Of a stretch of DNA of 35,538 bases, positions 23,105 to 29,608 are shown piece after piece (within the stretch, counting starts at the first letter, position 1; every line of letters starts with the position of its first letter). The stretch is from BPGL01 sp035463115. Its GTDB lineage: Bacteria; Actinomycetota; UBA4738; HRBIN12. The position numbers were made by a program, and so were the translations under genes. The notes below the pieces were generated by a model. It ran no database searches. It saw nothing but the letters and a program-made list of their open reading frames with translations, and had not been told where the DNA came from. The stretch spans positions 1-35,538 of the forward strand of contig DATHTO010000088.1 of the NCBI GenBank assembly GCA_035463115.1, read 5' to 3'.

Positions 23105-24177
23105 CGGGCGGCCGCCGCCGCCTCGATCCGCGCGTCCGCGACGTGATCGGCGGCCTCGGCCGTCGTGATCCCTTCGTGCTCGGCGAGATCGAACACCTCG
23201 GCGAGGGTGTGTTCGATCGCCGCGAGGCGGGCCGTGACGGTGGCGTCGTCCCACCCCAGCGTCTCGTGCCCCGCGAGATGGATCACCCCGCCGGCGTTCA
23301 CGACGTAGTCGGGCGCGTAGAGGATGCCGCGGTCCGCGAGGCGCTCGTCGTCGTCGTCGGTCGCGAGCTGGTTGTTCGCGGCCCCAGCGACCACGCGGCA
23401 CCGGAGGTGCGGGATCGTCTCCGCCGACAGGACGCCTCCCGTGGCGCACGGCGCGAACACGTCGCACGGCGTGGACACGATCTCGTCGGCGCCCACGACG
23501 CGCGCGCCGGTCGCCTCGCACGCCGATCGCGCGCGGTCGGGATCGATGTCGGCCACGACCGTGGCGGCGCCCGCGTCGCGCAGGAGTTCGAGCAGGTGCC
23601 ATCCCACCGAGCCCGCACCCTGCACCGCGACGGTGCGCTCGGCGAGGTCCGGATCGCCGAAGGCTCGAGCGCACGCGGCACGGATGCCGTGGAACACGCC
23701 GCGCGCGGTGCCGCGCCCCGGGTCGCCCGACCCCCCCTTGGCGGCGGACCGGCCGAGCACGTGCGGCGTGCGCTCGGCGATCACGTCCATCTCGGCGATG
23801 CTCGTGTAAATGTCGGCGGCAGTGACGTAGGTGCCGCCGAGCGCCGCCACCATGTCGCCGTAGCGCTCGAACAGGCCGCGCCACTCGTCGCCGCCGCGTT
23901 CCGGGATGGCCGGCACGGCGAGGACGGCCTTCCCACCGCCGTACGGGAGGTTCGCCATCGCCTGCTTCCGCGTCATCGCCGCGGCCAAGCGCATCGCGTC
24001 GGCGAGCGCGTCCGCGAACGAGGCGTAGACCTTCATCCTGGTGCCGCCCATCGCCGGTCCGAGGACCGTGGACGCGATCGCGACGATCACGAAGGCGTCG
24101 GCCGCGCGATCGTACGAGACGTGCACGGACTCGCCCGGCCAGGCACGGAGCTCCGACGCGACGTCGAGCGTGCTCAC
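23101..24177 (-). CDS. Leu/Glu/Phe/Val-family amino-acid dehydrogenase
   Basis: About 358 residues, the size of leucine/phenylalanine/valine dehydrogenases, which deaminate amino acids using NAD. The substrate domain has STVLGPAMGGTRMKVYAS and the catalytic Lys region TRKQAMANLPYGGGKAVLAV. The Rossmann domain has VAVQGAGSVGWHLLELLRDA and ADIDPDRARSACEATGA, followed by CDVFAPCATGGVLS, VVAGAANNQLA and YAPDYVVNAGGVIHL, all usual for the leucine dehydrogenase branch. GTG 24177 is chosen because TAGACT lies 8 nt upstream (leaderless); ATG 24201 would add eight residues. Exact substrate is uncertain. It is divergent from the HPr-kinase-like gene. Confidence 0.88.
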   Translation of the reverse strand: MSTLDVASELRAWPGESVHVSYDRAADAFVIVAIASTVLGPAMGGTRMKVYASFADALADAMRLAAAMTRKQAMANLPYGGGKAVLAVPAIPERGGDEWRGLFERYGDMVAALGGTYVTAADIYTSIAEMDVIAERTPHVLGRSAAKGGSGDPGRGTARGVFHGIRAACARAFGDPDLAERTVAVQGAGSVGWHLLELLRDAGAATVVADIDPDRARSACEATGARVVGADEIVSTPCDVFAPCATGGVLSAETIPHLRCRVVAGAANNQLATDDDDERLADRGILYAPDYVVNAGGVIHLAGHETLGWDDATVTARLAAIEHTLAEVFDLAEHEGITTAEAADHVADARIEAAAAAR

Positions 24178-24185
24178 GACCGCCG

Positions 24186-24191
24186 AGTCTA
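24186..24191 (-). promoter_or_regulatory. Putative -10 box TAGACT, leaderless start of the dehydrogenase gene
   Basis: TAGACT on the minus strand ends 8 nt before GTG 24177. This decides the start over ATG 24201, which lies upstream of the box and would not be on such a transcript. Confidence 0.4.
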
Positions 24192-24212
24192 GAGGCGCCA
24201 TGCGGCTCGGGG

Positions 24213-24218
24213 TATCCT
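24213..24218 (+). promoter_or_regulatory. Putative -10 box TATCCT for the HPr-kinase-like gene
   Basis: TATCCT lies 40 nt before TTG 24259 and is divergent from the dehydrogenase promoter 22 nt away. A GGAGG ribosome-binding site (24250-24254) follows. Confidence 0.35.
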
Positions 24219-24258
24219 CGCCGCCGCGGACGTCGCGACCGCCCGGATCGGAGGACGC

Positions 24259-25170
24259 TTGGGGAACCGCACGGTGACCACCGGTTCGGTCGCCGGCTTC
24301 GCCGTGCGCTCCGCGATCGCCCTCCGCTACCTCCGTTCCGGAGGGAGCGAACCGCTCGAGATCGTCGAGTCCGACGGCGAGCGGGTCCCCGACGGCCCCC
24401 TCCTGATCGAGTACCTGCCGCGTCCCGACAATCCGTTCCACGCGCGGATCCACACGGACGGCGACGCGATCGACCTGTGGATCGAGGGGCTGGGCTGGTA
24501 CCGGGTGGACCCCGGCGCCGGGCGCGTCGAGGTGCCCGCCGGCGTCGACGAGATCGCTCGTGAGGAGCGGCTCTGGGGGATCCCCACCTCGCTCTGCGCG
24601 ATCGCGCGGGGCGATCATCCGCTGCATGCCGCCACGGTCGAGGTCGAGGGCCGGGCGCTGCTCCTGGCTGGGCCTGGCCGCCACGGGAAGACGACCCTCG
24701 CGGCGGCCTCGCACGCCCACGGCTTCCGGCTGCTCTCCGAGGACGCGACGATCTGCCGCCCGGGCGCGACGCCCACGGTGGTCCCCGGGCCGGCGCTCCT
24801 GCGTCTGCGTCGCGACTCCTACGAGCGCCTCCACGTCCCCGACGTCGAGCTCGTCGGCGAGGACCCGGATCGGCTGCACCTGGCGATCTCGCGCGATCGC
24901 CGCGGGACGACCGAGCCGGTGCCGATCGCGGGGCTCGTCCTGCTGGGCGTCGGTGACGAGATGCACGCCGAACGCGTGGACGCGACGTCGGCGATCCAGC
25001 AGCTGTGGCACCTGTCGTTCTGGCTGCCCGGCGACGAAGGGCGCGCGAACGCCTTCGCGCGGGTCGCGGACCTCGCGAGCCGGGTGCCCGTGTGGCGCCT
25101 CACCCGGCCGATGCGGTACGAGACGCTGGACGTCGTCCTGGAGGAACTGGAGCGGCTCGCCATCGGTTGA
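24259..25170 (+). CDS. HPr-kinase-like protein, probable RiPP/lasso precursor kinase
   Basis: A 303-residue protein with the C-terminal HPr kinase fold. Residues about 120-170 read HPLHAATVEVEGRALLLAG, then Walker A GPGRHGKTT (Lys144), then GFRLLSEDATIC, matching the family pattern in which LLSDD carries acidic catalytic residues. True HPr kinase/phosphorylase has a longer signature loop and sits with PTS genes; neither is seen. HPrK-like proteins beside PqqD, asparagine-synthetase and lasso precursors are known to phosphorylate the C-terminal Ser of the precursor (paeninodin type). The precursor in this window ends in Ser47, so that role fits, but it is inferred. Start is TTG 24259 behind GGAGG; GTG 24274 is possible. 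It converges on the PqqD gene with a 24-nt gap. Confidence 0.75.
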   Translation: MGNRTVTTGSVAGFAVRSAIALRYLRSGGSEPLEIVESDGERVPDGPLLIEYLPRPDNPFHARIHTDGDAIDLWIEGLGWYRVDPGAGRVEVPAGVDEIAREERLWGIPTSLCAIARGDHPLHAATVEVEGRALLLAGPGRHGKTTLAAASHAHGFRLLSEDATICRPGATPTVVPGPALLRLRRDSYERLHVPDVELVGEDPDRLHLAISRDRRGTTEPVPIAGLVLLGVGDEMHAERVDATSAIQQLWHLSFWLPGDEGRANAFARVADLASRVPVWRLTRPMRYETLDVVLEELERLAIG

Positions 25171-25194
25171 GCGGCCGGCTCGGAACGGACCGGT

Positions 25195-25482
25195 TCAGCC
25201 GACGGTCAGGAGCCCGCGCTCCTCGAGACCTCGCACGAAGCCGGCGACCTCGTCCTCGAGGGTCGGAGGCGCGCCCTCGACCTCCGCCCGCACGCGCTCG
25301 ACGAGCGTGCCGAACGACACGCCGTCCTCGAGGATCTTCCAGATCAGCGATCCCATCGCGTTCAGCCCGTGGTACGCGGCCGTGTCGAGGTGCAGCACCA
25401 CCGCGCCGGAGCCGTCGGCGAGGGTTCGGACGGTGGCGCGCGGGCTGGGGACGATCTCGGCGTTCGGGTCGATCGCGGTCAT
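25195..25482 (-). CDS. PqqD-like RiPP recognition element protein (lasso B1-type)
   Basis: A 95-residue PqqD-fold protein: strands VRTLADGSGAVVLHLDTAAYHGLNAMGSLIW (first part up to about residue 48), then the helical part KILEDGVSFGTLVERVRAEV and DEVAGFVRGLEERGLL. The L-x-N-x2-G-x-x-IW core is the PqqD hallmark. In lasso and other RiPP pathways such a domain binds the leader peptide and presents it to the processing enzymes. It is the last gene of the minus-strand run precursor, asparagine synthetase, ABC ATPase, ABC permease, PqqD, with a 25-nt gap to the permease. Here it is a separate protein and no B2 peptidase follows it, unlike the usual B1-B2 pair. Confidence 0.85.
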   Translation of the reverse strand: MTAIDPNAEIVPSPRATVRTLADGSGAVVLHLDTAAYHGLNAMGSLIWKILEDGVSFGTLVERVRAEVEGAPPTLEDEVAGFVRGLEERGLLTVG

Positions 25483-25507
25483 CGAAGCGTCTCCTCTACT
25501 GGGGCGC

Positions 25508-26374
25508 TCAGTACAGGCCCAGGGTGCCCTTGCGCTGCTCGCGCGTGAGCGCCGCGCGGAACGCCAGGATGCCGACGGCGAGCGACACCGCCGACAGCGG
25601 GACCAGCAGGGCGATCGCCGGCAGCATCGCGGACCATCCGGCGCCGCCGAGGAGGGCGTCGCGGACGGCGTCCAGCGTCACCCTCATCGGGTTGAGCTCG
25701 GCGAGCCACGCGAGCCACGAGGGGAAGACGTCGGTCGGGAAGTACGCGCCCGACGTGATCGTCAGGAGAGAGGCCGCGGCGCCGACGATGCTGGCCCCCC
25801 TCCGGAACGTGATCGTCGCCGCCGCGCTCAGCACGCCGAGGCCCCACACGAACGGGACGAACGCGATCAGCACGACGAGGGCCTGGGGAACACCGGCCAC
25901 GACCACGCTCGTGTCGAAGAGCAGCGCGGCGAGGGCGAGGAACATCACGACGCGGATCGGCACGTACACCAGCTCGTAGAGCGCCGAGCCCAGCTGGAGC
26001 GTCGCGTGCGACGTCGGCGTCAGCAGCAGCGCTTCGAGCGTTCCTTGCACCTGCTCGTTGCGGATCGCCGCGGTCACGCGGGCGAGGCTGACCTGCAGGA
26101 ACGACGTGACGGTGATGCCCACGACGACGAACTGCATGTACGAGGCCCGTTCGCCGCCGAACGACGGCACGGCGCTCGGATCGACGAGGTCGCTCACGAA
26201 GAAGAAGACGACGACCTGCGCGAGCAGGTTCAGCCAGTCCGTGAAGAACGCGAGCCGGTAGCTCCACGTGACGAGGAAGTCCCGGCGGACGAACGCGGGA
26301 AGCTTGCGGATCTCCTCCGCGACGATGGCCCATCGGGTCTGGGGCGCACCCGCGCGCTGGATCGGCACGCTCAC
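25508..26374 (-). CDS. ABC-2 type transporter permease
   Basis: About 288 residues with six likely membrane segments: near 45-65 (WLNLLAQVVVFFFVSDLV), 80-100 (MQFVVVGITVTSFLQVS), 130-160 (LYELVYVPIRVVMFLALAAL), 165-190 (GVPQALVVLIAFVPFVWGLG), 200-220 and 255-280 (MLPAIALLVPLSAVSLAVGI). The NEQVQGTLEALLLTPTSHATLQ loop is typical of ABC-2 permeases. The GTG start overlaps the stop of the ATPase gene (GTGA). In this cluster it is the likely exporter channel for the modified peptide, or gives immunity; export of another product is possible. The substrate is inferred from context only. Confidence 0.85.
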   Translation of the reverse strand: MSVPIQRAGAPQTRWAIVAEEIRKLPAFVRRDFLVTWSYRLAFFTDWLNLLAQVVVFFFVSDLVDPSAVPSFGGERASYMQFVVVGITVTSFLQVSLARVTAAIRNEQVQGTLEALLLTPTSHATLQLGSALYELVYVPIRVVMFLALAALLFDTSVVVAGVPQALVVLIAFVPFVWGLGVLSAAATITFRRGASIVGAAASLLTITSGAYFPTDVFPSWLAWLAELNPMRVTLDAVRDALLGGAGWSAMLPAIALLVPLSAVSLAVGILAFRAALTREQRKGTLGLY

Positions 26375-27363
26375 GTCGGCTCCGCCGTCAATCGCAGGAA
26401 CGCCTGCTCGATCTCGGACCGTTCCTCGCGGCACGCGAGGACGCGGATGCCCGCGCCGGCGATCTTCGCGATCACGTCGCCGAGCACACCGTCGGGCGGC
26501 AACGCCACGACGACGTGCTCCTCCTCGCCGCTGCCGCCCGCCGGAAGCACGATCACGTCGTCGAGCAGGGCCGACAGACGGGCGATGGTGGGCTCCGACG
26601 ATCCCGGCCCCACCGAGACGTGCAGCAGGAACCGCTGCATCCCGCTCGTCCCCATCAGCTCCGGCACCGTCCCAGCGAACCGGACGACTCCGCGGTCCAG
26701 GAGCGTCACGCGGTCGGCGAACCCGCGGATCTCGTCGACGCGCTGCGTGGCCCAGATCACCGCGGCGCCGTCGCGCGCCGCGCTCGCGACGAGGTCGCGC
26801 GCCCGGGCGGACGCCTGCGGGTCGAGGTCGTGCGTCGCCTCGTCGACGAACAGGATCGGCGGATCGAGGAGCAGGGCCCGCGCCAGGGACAGCCGCTTCT
26901 GCATCCCGTGGGAGAAGACGCCGACCGGGCGGTCCGCCGCGTGGGAGAGCTCCACCGCCTCGAGGACCTCTCGCGTCCGCTGGAGCGCCGCGCTCCGACG
27001 GAGGCCGTAGAGGCGCCCGAAGAAGGTGAGGTTCTCCACGGCGGTGAGGCGCAGGTAGAAGCTCCGGTCGCCCGACGGCACGAAGCCGAACGTCTGGCGG
27101 AGCCGCCGCGACGTGGCGCGGGACCACGGCACGCCGAGGAGGCGGACCTCGCCGCGATCGGGAGCGACCTGCCCGGTCATGATGCGCAGGAGCGTCGTCT
27201 TGCCGGCGCCGTTCGGTCCGAGGAGCGCGTGGATCGATCCCGACGCGAGCCGGAGCGACACCCCGTCGAGCGCGGTCGTCGCGTCGAACCGTCGGACGAC
27301 GTCGTGCACCTCGACGGGATCCACCGCGACGGCGTCGCGGGGCGCGGCTTCGGCGGAGGTCAC
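26371..27363 (-). CDS. ABC transporter ATP-binding protein
   Basis: A 330-residue ATPase. Walker A is GPNGAGKT (49-56), the Q-loop region TFGFVPSGDRSFYLRLTAVE, the signature SHGMQKRLSLARALL (from 151) instead of the usual LSGGQ, and Walker B ILFVDEAT (170-177) with an HDLDP D-loop. The SHGM signature is typical of DrrA/CcmA-type exporters. The last about 90 residues form an extra C-terminal domain (LSALLDDVIVLPAGGSGEEE and VLACREERSEIEQAFLRLT). GTG 27363 overlaps the stop of the asparagine synthetase gene (GTGA), and its own stop overlaps the permease start. The three genes are tightly coupled, so this is the motor of the cluster exporter. Confidence 0.87.
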   Translation of the reverse strand: MTSAEAAPRDAVAVDPVEVHDVVRRFDATTALDGVSLRLASGSIHALLGPNGAGKTTLLRIMTGQVAPDRGEVRLLGVPWSRATSRRLRQTFGFVPSGDRSFYLRLTAVENLTFFGRLYGLRRSAALQRTREVLEAVELSHAADRPVGVFSHGMQKRLSLARALLLDPPILFVDEATHDLDPQASARARDLVASAARDGAAVIWATQRVDEIRGFADRVTLLDRGVVRFAGTVPELMGTSGMQRFLLHVSVGPGSSEPTIARLSALLDDVIVLPAGGSGEEEHVVVALPPDGVLGDVIAKIAGAGIRVLACREERSEIEQAFLRLTAEPT

Positions 27364-29147
27364 CACAGCGCCAGGAAGGCGTGGACCCCGGCGAGGTCCT
27401 TCGCCCACTGATACTCGATCAGGTCGAGGTTCCGGGACCGGAGGCGGTCGGCGAGCAGGTCGTAGCGGATCCCCGCCACGCGCGTCGGTGGGTCGACGAG
27501 CCAGCCCTCGAGCGCCTCGTAGTCCAGCCGCGCCATGATCGACGCGTTGAAAAGCGTCTTCGTCGGTCGGTCGAGGATCGAGTCGGGCACGCGTCCGCGC
27601 ATCAGCCATCGCAGGATGTCCTTGCGGCGCGGCCCTTCGTACTTGATCTCGGCCGGCAGCGAGAGGAACGCCTCGAAGAGATCGACGTCGACCCAGGGCC
27701 TGCGGGTCATGACGCCGCAGAGTTCCTGGCAGACCTCGTCTGCCTCGAGCGTTAGCCCGGGTCCGTCGAGCGCGGTCAGCTGCCCATCGGCCCAGCGGTC
27801 GCGCGCCGGCGCGATCGCCTTCTGCGCGGCTTTCAGCGTGCGGCGACGATCGACCCACGCGGGGAGGCCCTGGTCGCCCGTCGGTCCCTGCCAGGCGAGG
27901 ATCGCACGCTCGAGGGCAGCCGGGGTGACGGCCGACGAGAGCTGTCGCGCGAAGGCGCTCACCGATCCGCCGCGGCTCCGCTGGTTGCGCCACAGAGCCG
28001 CAAGGGCGCCCCAGCGCCCGGTCCGCAGGTAGTGAGCGGCCTGCCAGCGACGTTGGTCGACGAGGAACTCCGCGAGCTCACCGGTGAGCATCGTGGTCCG
28101 CCCGAGCGAGACTGCATGCCGGTAGTGCTCCTCCGCGTCGTTCACGACGAGCGTGGGAACCGGCCCGTCGAACAGGCGAACCCACCGCTGCAGCCCTTCG
28201 AGCGGGCTCGCGGTCCGCACATACGTGTGCTTCTCGAGGCGGAGCACGTCCGCAGCCTCGTCGATCCACGGCGACTCGTCGACGTCGGGCTGTTCGGGGT
28301 AGACCGCCGACAACGAGGTGAGCGGTCCTCCGAACCGACGACGATGTTCCTCGGCGCCGAAGACGGCGATGGTCGGCGAGTCCAGACCACCCGAGAGCGA
28401 CACGACGTCGGCGCCGGTGAGCATCCGTCCGACCGCCTGTCCCATCAGCTGGTCGAACCGGTCGCGCAGTTCGCCACGCGACGGGCACCACGTCTCGAGG
28501 AGCGGCCGAGGATCCCAGTACCTCCGCTGATGGGTGCCGTCAGCAGAGGCGCGCAGGATCGAGGACTTCGGGAGCCGGCGGACGCCGCGGAGCGACGACG
28601 GCGTGTCGTCGTCGTAATCGCCGAACAGGATCTGGTCGAGCACCTCCAGATCGGGTTCGCTGGCGATGCCGGCCGCCGCGACGACCTGCTTCGCCTCGGT
28701 CGCGGCGACGAACGTCGCCGGCGCGTCGTGGAAGTACAGCGGACGGAGCCCGAGGTGATCGCGGAAGACCCAGGCGGACCGCCCGTCGCTGACGACGCCT
28801 TCGTAGACGCCCCGCAGCCGTTCGACAGCACGGTCCCCCTCGAGACGGAACAGCGAGGCGACGATCGCCGCGGGCTCGCTCCCCAGGAGGGCCCCCTGGT
28901 CCGCGAGGTGCTTCGTCAGCTCTTCGGCGTTGTCGAGGCGCCCCGCGAGGGCTGTGATCAGATCGTCGCCGGCGTAGACGGATCCCCCGGCTGGCGACGC
29001 GCCCCGCGCGATGCCGATCGTCGCGGCTCCGATCGAGCGGACGTCGATGTCGGACCCTCGATGGGGAGCTGCGGCGAGGCCTCTTCTGACGGCCGCGTCG
29101 ACGTCGGACGACGGACGGCGCGCGAGCACGAGCACGAGGGAGGACAT
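27360..29147 (-). CDS. Asparagine synthetase homologue, probable lasso peptide cyclase (C protein)
   Basis: 595 residues. The N-terminal half is a glutaminase-like fold but starts MSSLVLVLA, without the Cys2 nucleophile of true asparagine synthetase B, so glutamine hydrolysis is not expected. The synthetase domain has the PP-loop VSLSGGLDSPT (SGGLDS, 252-257), which activates a carboxylate as AMP ester, and the C-terminal VDLFEAFLSLPAEIKYEGPR and RPTKTLFN regions. In lasso pathways this protein closes the macrolactam ring between the core N terminus and an Asp or Glu side chain. Location next to the precursor and a PqqD protein supports this. ATG 29147 lacks a ribosome-binding site; a TACAGT box 9 nt upstream suggests a separate leaderless transcript. 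A true amidotransferase with another acceptor cannot be excluded. Confidence 0.85.
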   Translation of the reverse strand: MSSLVLVLARRPSSDVDAAVRRGLAAAPHRGSDIDVRSIGAATIGIARGASPAGGSVYAGDDLITALAGRLDNAEELTKHLADQGALLGSEPAAIVASLFRLEGDRAVERLRGVYEGVVSDGRSAWVFRDHLGLRPLYFHDAPATFVAATEAKQVVAAAGIASEPDLEVLDQILFGDYDDDTPSSLRGVRRLPKSSILRASADGTHQRRYWDPRPLLETWCPSRGELRDRFDQLMGQAVGRMLTGADVVSLSGGLDSPTIAVFGAEEHRRRFGGPLTSLSAVYPEQPDVDESPWIDEAADVLRLEKHTYVRTASPLEGLQRWVRLFDGPVPTLVVNDAEEHYRHAVSLGRTTMLTGELAEFLVDQRRWQAAHYLRTGRWGALAALWRNQRSRGGSVSAFARQLSSAVTPAALERAILAWQGPTGDQGLPAWVDRRRTLKAAQKAIAPARDRWADGQLTALDGPGLTLEADEVCQELCGVMTRRPWVDVDLFEAFLSLPAEIKYEGPRRKDILRWLMRGRVPDSILDRPTKTLFNASIMARLDYEALEGWLVDPPTRVAGIRYDLLADRLRSRNLDLIEYQWAKDLAGVHAFLALW

Positions 29148-29156
29148 GGGTCACCC

Positions 29157-29162
29157 ACTGTA
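29157..29162 (-). promoter_or_regulatory. Putative -10 box TACAGT, leaderless start of the asparagine synthetase gene
   Basis: TACAGT on the minus strand ends 9 nt before ATG 29147, and GGGTGACCC between them holds no Shine-Dalgarno. It lies downstream of the 29285-29315 hairpin, so the enzyme genes could be transcribed apart from the precursor. Confidence 0.4.
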
Positions 29163-29284
29163 GGGAGGGCCCAGAGCGCCGGCAACGGCCGGACGGCTGC
29201 GGCCGAACGCACGGTCGGACGCCGGAGGGCGGGGATGGCGCGGCCGCGATGGCGACCGTGGGACGGCTCCACGCCTCCGGACGC

Positions 29285-29315
29285 GAGAAACCCCGGGGTG
29301 TTCCCCCGGGGTCTC
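29285..29315 (-). terminator. Strong hairpin between precursor and asparagine synthetase genes
   Basis: CCCCGGGG (29291-29298) and CCCCGGGG (29304-29311) flank a 5-nt loop, extended by GAGA/TTTC pairing outside. On the minus strand it reads GAGA-stem-loop-stem-TTTCTC, starting about 20 nt after the precursor stop. It may stop or attenuate transcription so that the precursor is made in excess over the enzymes, or stabilise the precursor mRNA. Confidence 0.6.
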
Positions 29316-29335
29316 GGAGCTACGGCTGGTCCTGA

Positions 29336-29479
29336 TCAGGAGTGCGAGCCGCAGGAGTACTCGCCGAACATCGGGTCCAGCGGGCACTGGACGTGGTCCT
29401 TGGAGTGCCCGCCCGGCGTGGTGAACGTGTGGTCACCGATCGATCCGAAGTCGGTGATACGGGGGGTCTCGTACACCAT
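29336..29479 (-). CDS. Lasso peptide precursor (leader + 28-residue core)
   Basis: A 47-codon ORF from ATG 29479 to TGA. GGAGGAGAGG (29486-29495) is 6 nt upstream. Leader residues follow the actinobacterial lasso pattern Y-x2-P-x-L/I-x3-G-x-F/I-x3-T-x: Tyr3, Pro6, Ile8, Gly12, Ile14, Thr18 (position -2), Phe19 (-1). The core therefore begins at Thr20 (TTPGGHSKD), and Asp28 falls at core position 9, right for a nine-residue macrolactam. The tail continues HVQCPLDPMFGEYSCGSHS, with Cys at core 13 and 24 (possible disulfide) and a C-terminal Ser47, a possible phosphorylation site. The 28-residue core and N-terminal Thr are unusual; most known cores start with Gly, Ala, Ser or Cys. No Glu or Asp is at position 7 or 8. 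Lasso class is inferred from leader and neighbours, not proven. Confidence 0.8.
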   Translation of the reverse strand: MVYETPRITDFGSIGDHTFTTPGGHSKDHVQCPLDPMFGEYSCGSHS

Positions 29480-29485
29480 GCTTGT

Positions 29486-29495
29486 CCTCTCCTCC
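29486..29495 (-). promoter_or_regulatory. Ribosome-binding site of the precursor gene
   Basis: GGAGGAGAGG on the minus strand lies 6 nt before ATG 29479, one of the best Shine-Dalgarno sequences in the window. It fixes the start of a gene too short to call by length. A small hairpin (CCCGC 29504-29508 with GCGGG 29514-29518) lies just upstream. Confidence 0.7.
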
Positions 29496-29541
29496 AGGGT
29501 CTGCCCGCGAATGGCGGGGAGCCGGCTACGTCTTGGGTCTC

Positions 29542-29570
29542 AACCTACCCAACGGATGGGGGTTTGTAAA
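29542..29570 (-). promoter_or_regulatory. Putative promoter of the precursor gene
   Basis: On the minus strand a -35-like TTTACA (29565-29570) and -10-like TAGGTT (29542-29547) are 17 nt apart, giving a leader of about 55 nt before the precursor. The -35 lies in the most A/T-rich patch seen here (about 29561-29580), which also contains TTGT-N2-ACAA, a possible operator. Confidence 0.5.
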
Positions 29571-29608
29571 CAAGAAAATCTCCCCCGCCGGGAATTAGTT
29601 CGTTCGGC

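Noticed and set aside
24259..25170. True HPr kinase/phosphorylase of the PTS
   Set aside because: No HPr or PTS genes nearby and the bifunctional signature loop is not recognisable; the PqqD/asparagine-synthetase context fits a RiPP kinase better.
24560..27010. 816-codon plus-strand ORF opposite the RiPP transport genes
   Set aside because: Starts out of frame within the HPr-kinase-like gene and then runs antisense to the PqqD, permease and ATPase genes; Arg/Ser-rich with no motif.
27360..29147. Housekeeping asparagine synthetase
   Set aside because: The N-terminal catalytic Cys is missing and the gene lies with a lasso-type precursor, a PqqD protein and an exporter.
29336..29479. Ring closure starting at Gly23 or Gly24 of the precursor
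   Set aside because: These would put Asp28 at position 6 or 5, too small for known lasso rings, and Gly24 would not have Thr at -2. Thr20 with Asp at 9 fits both constraints.
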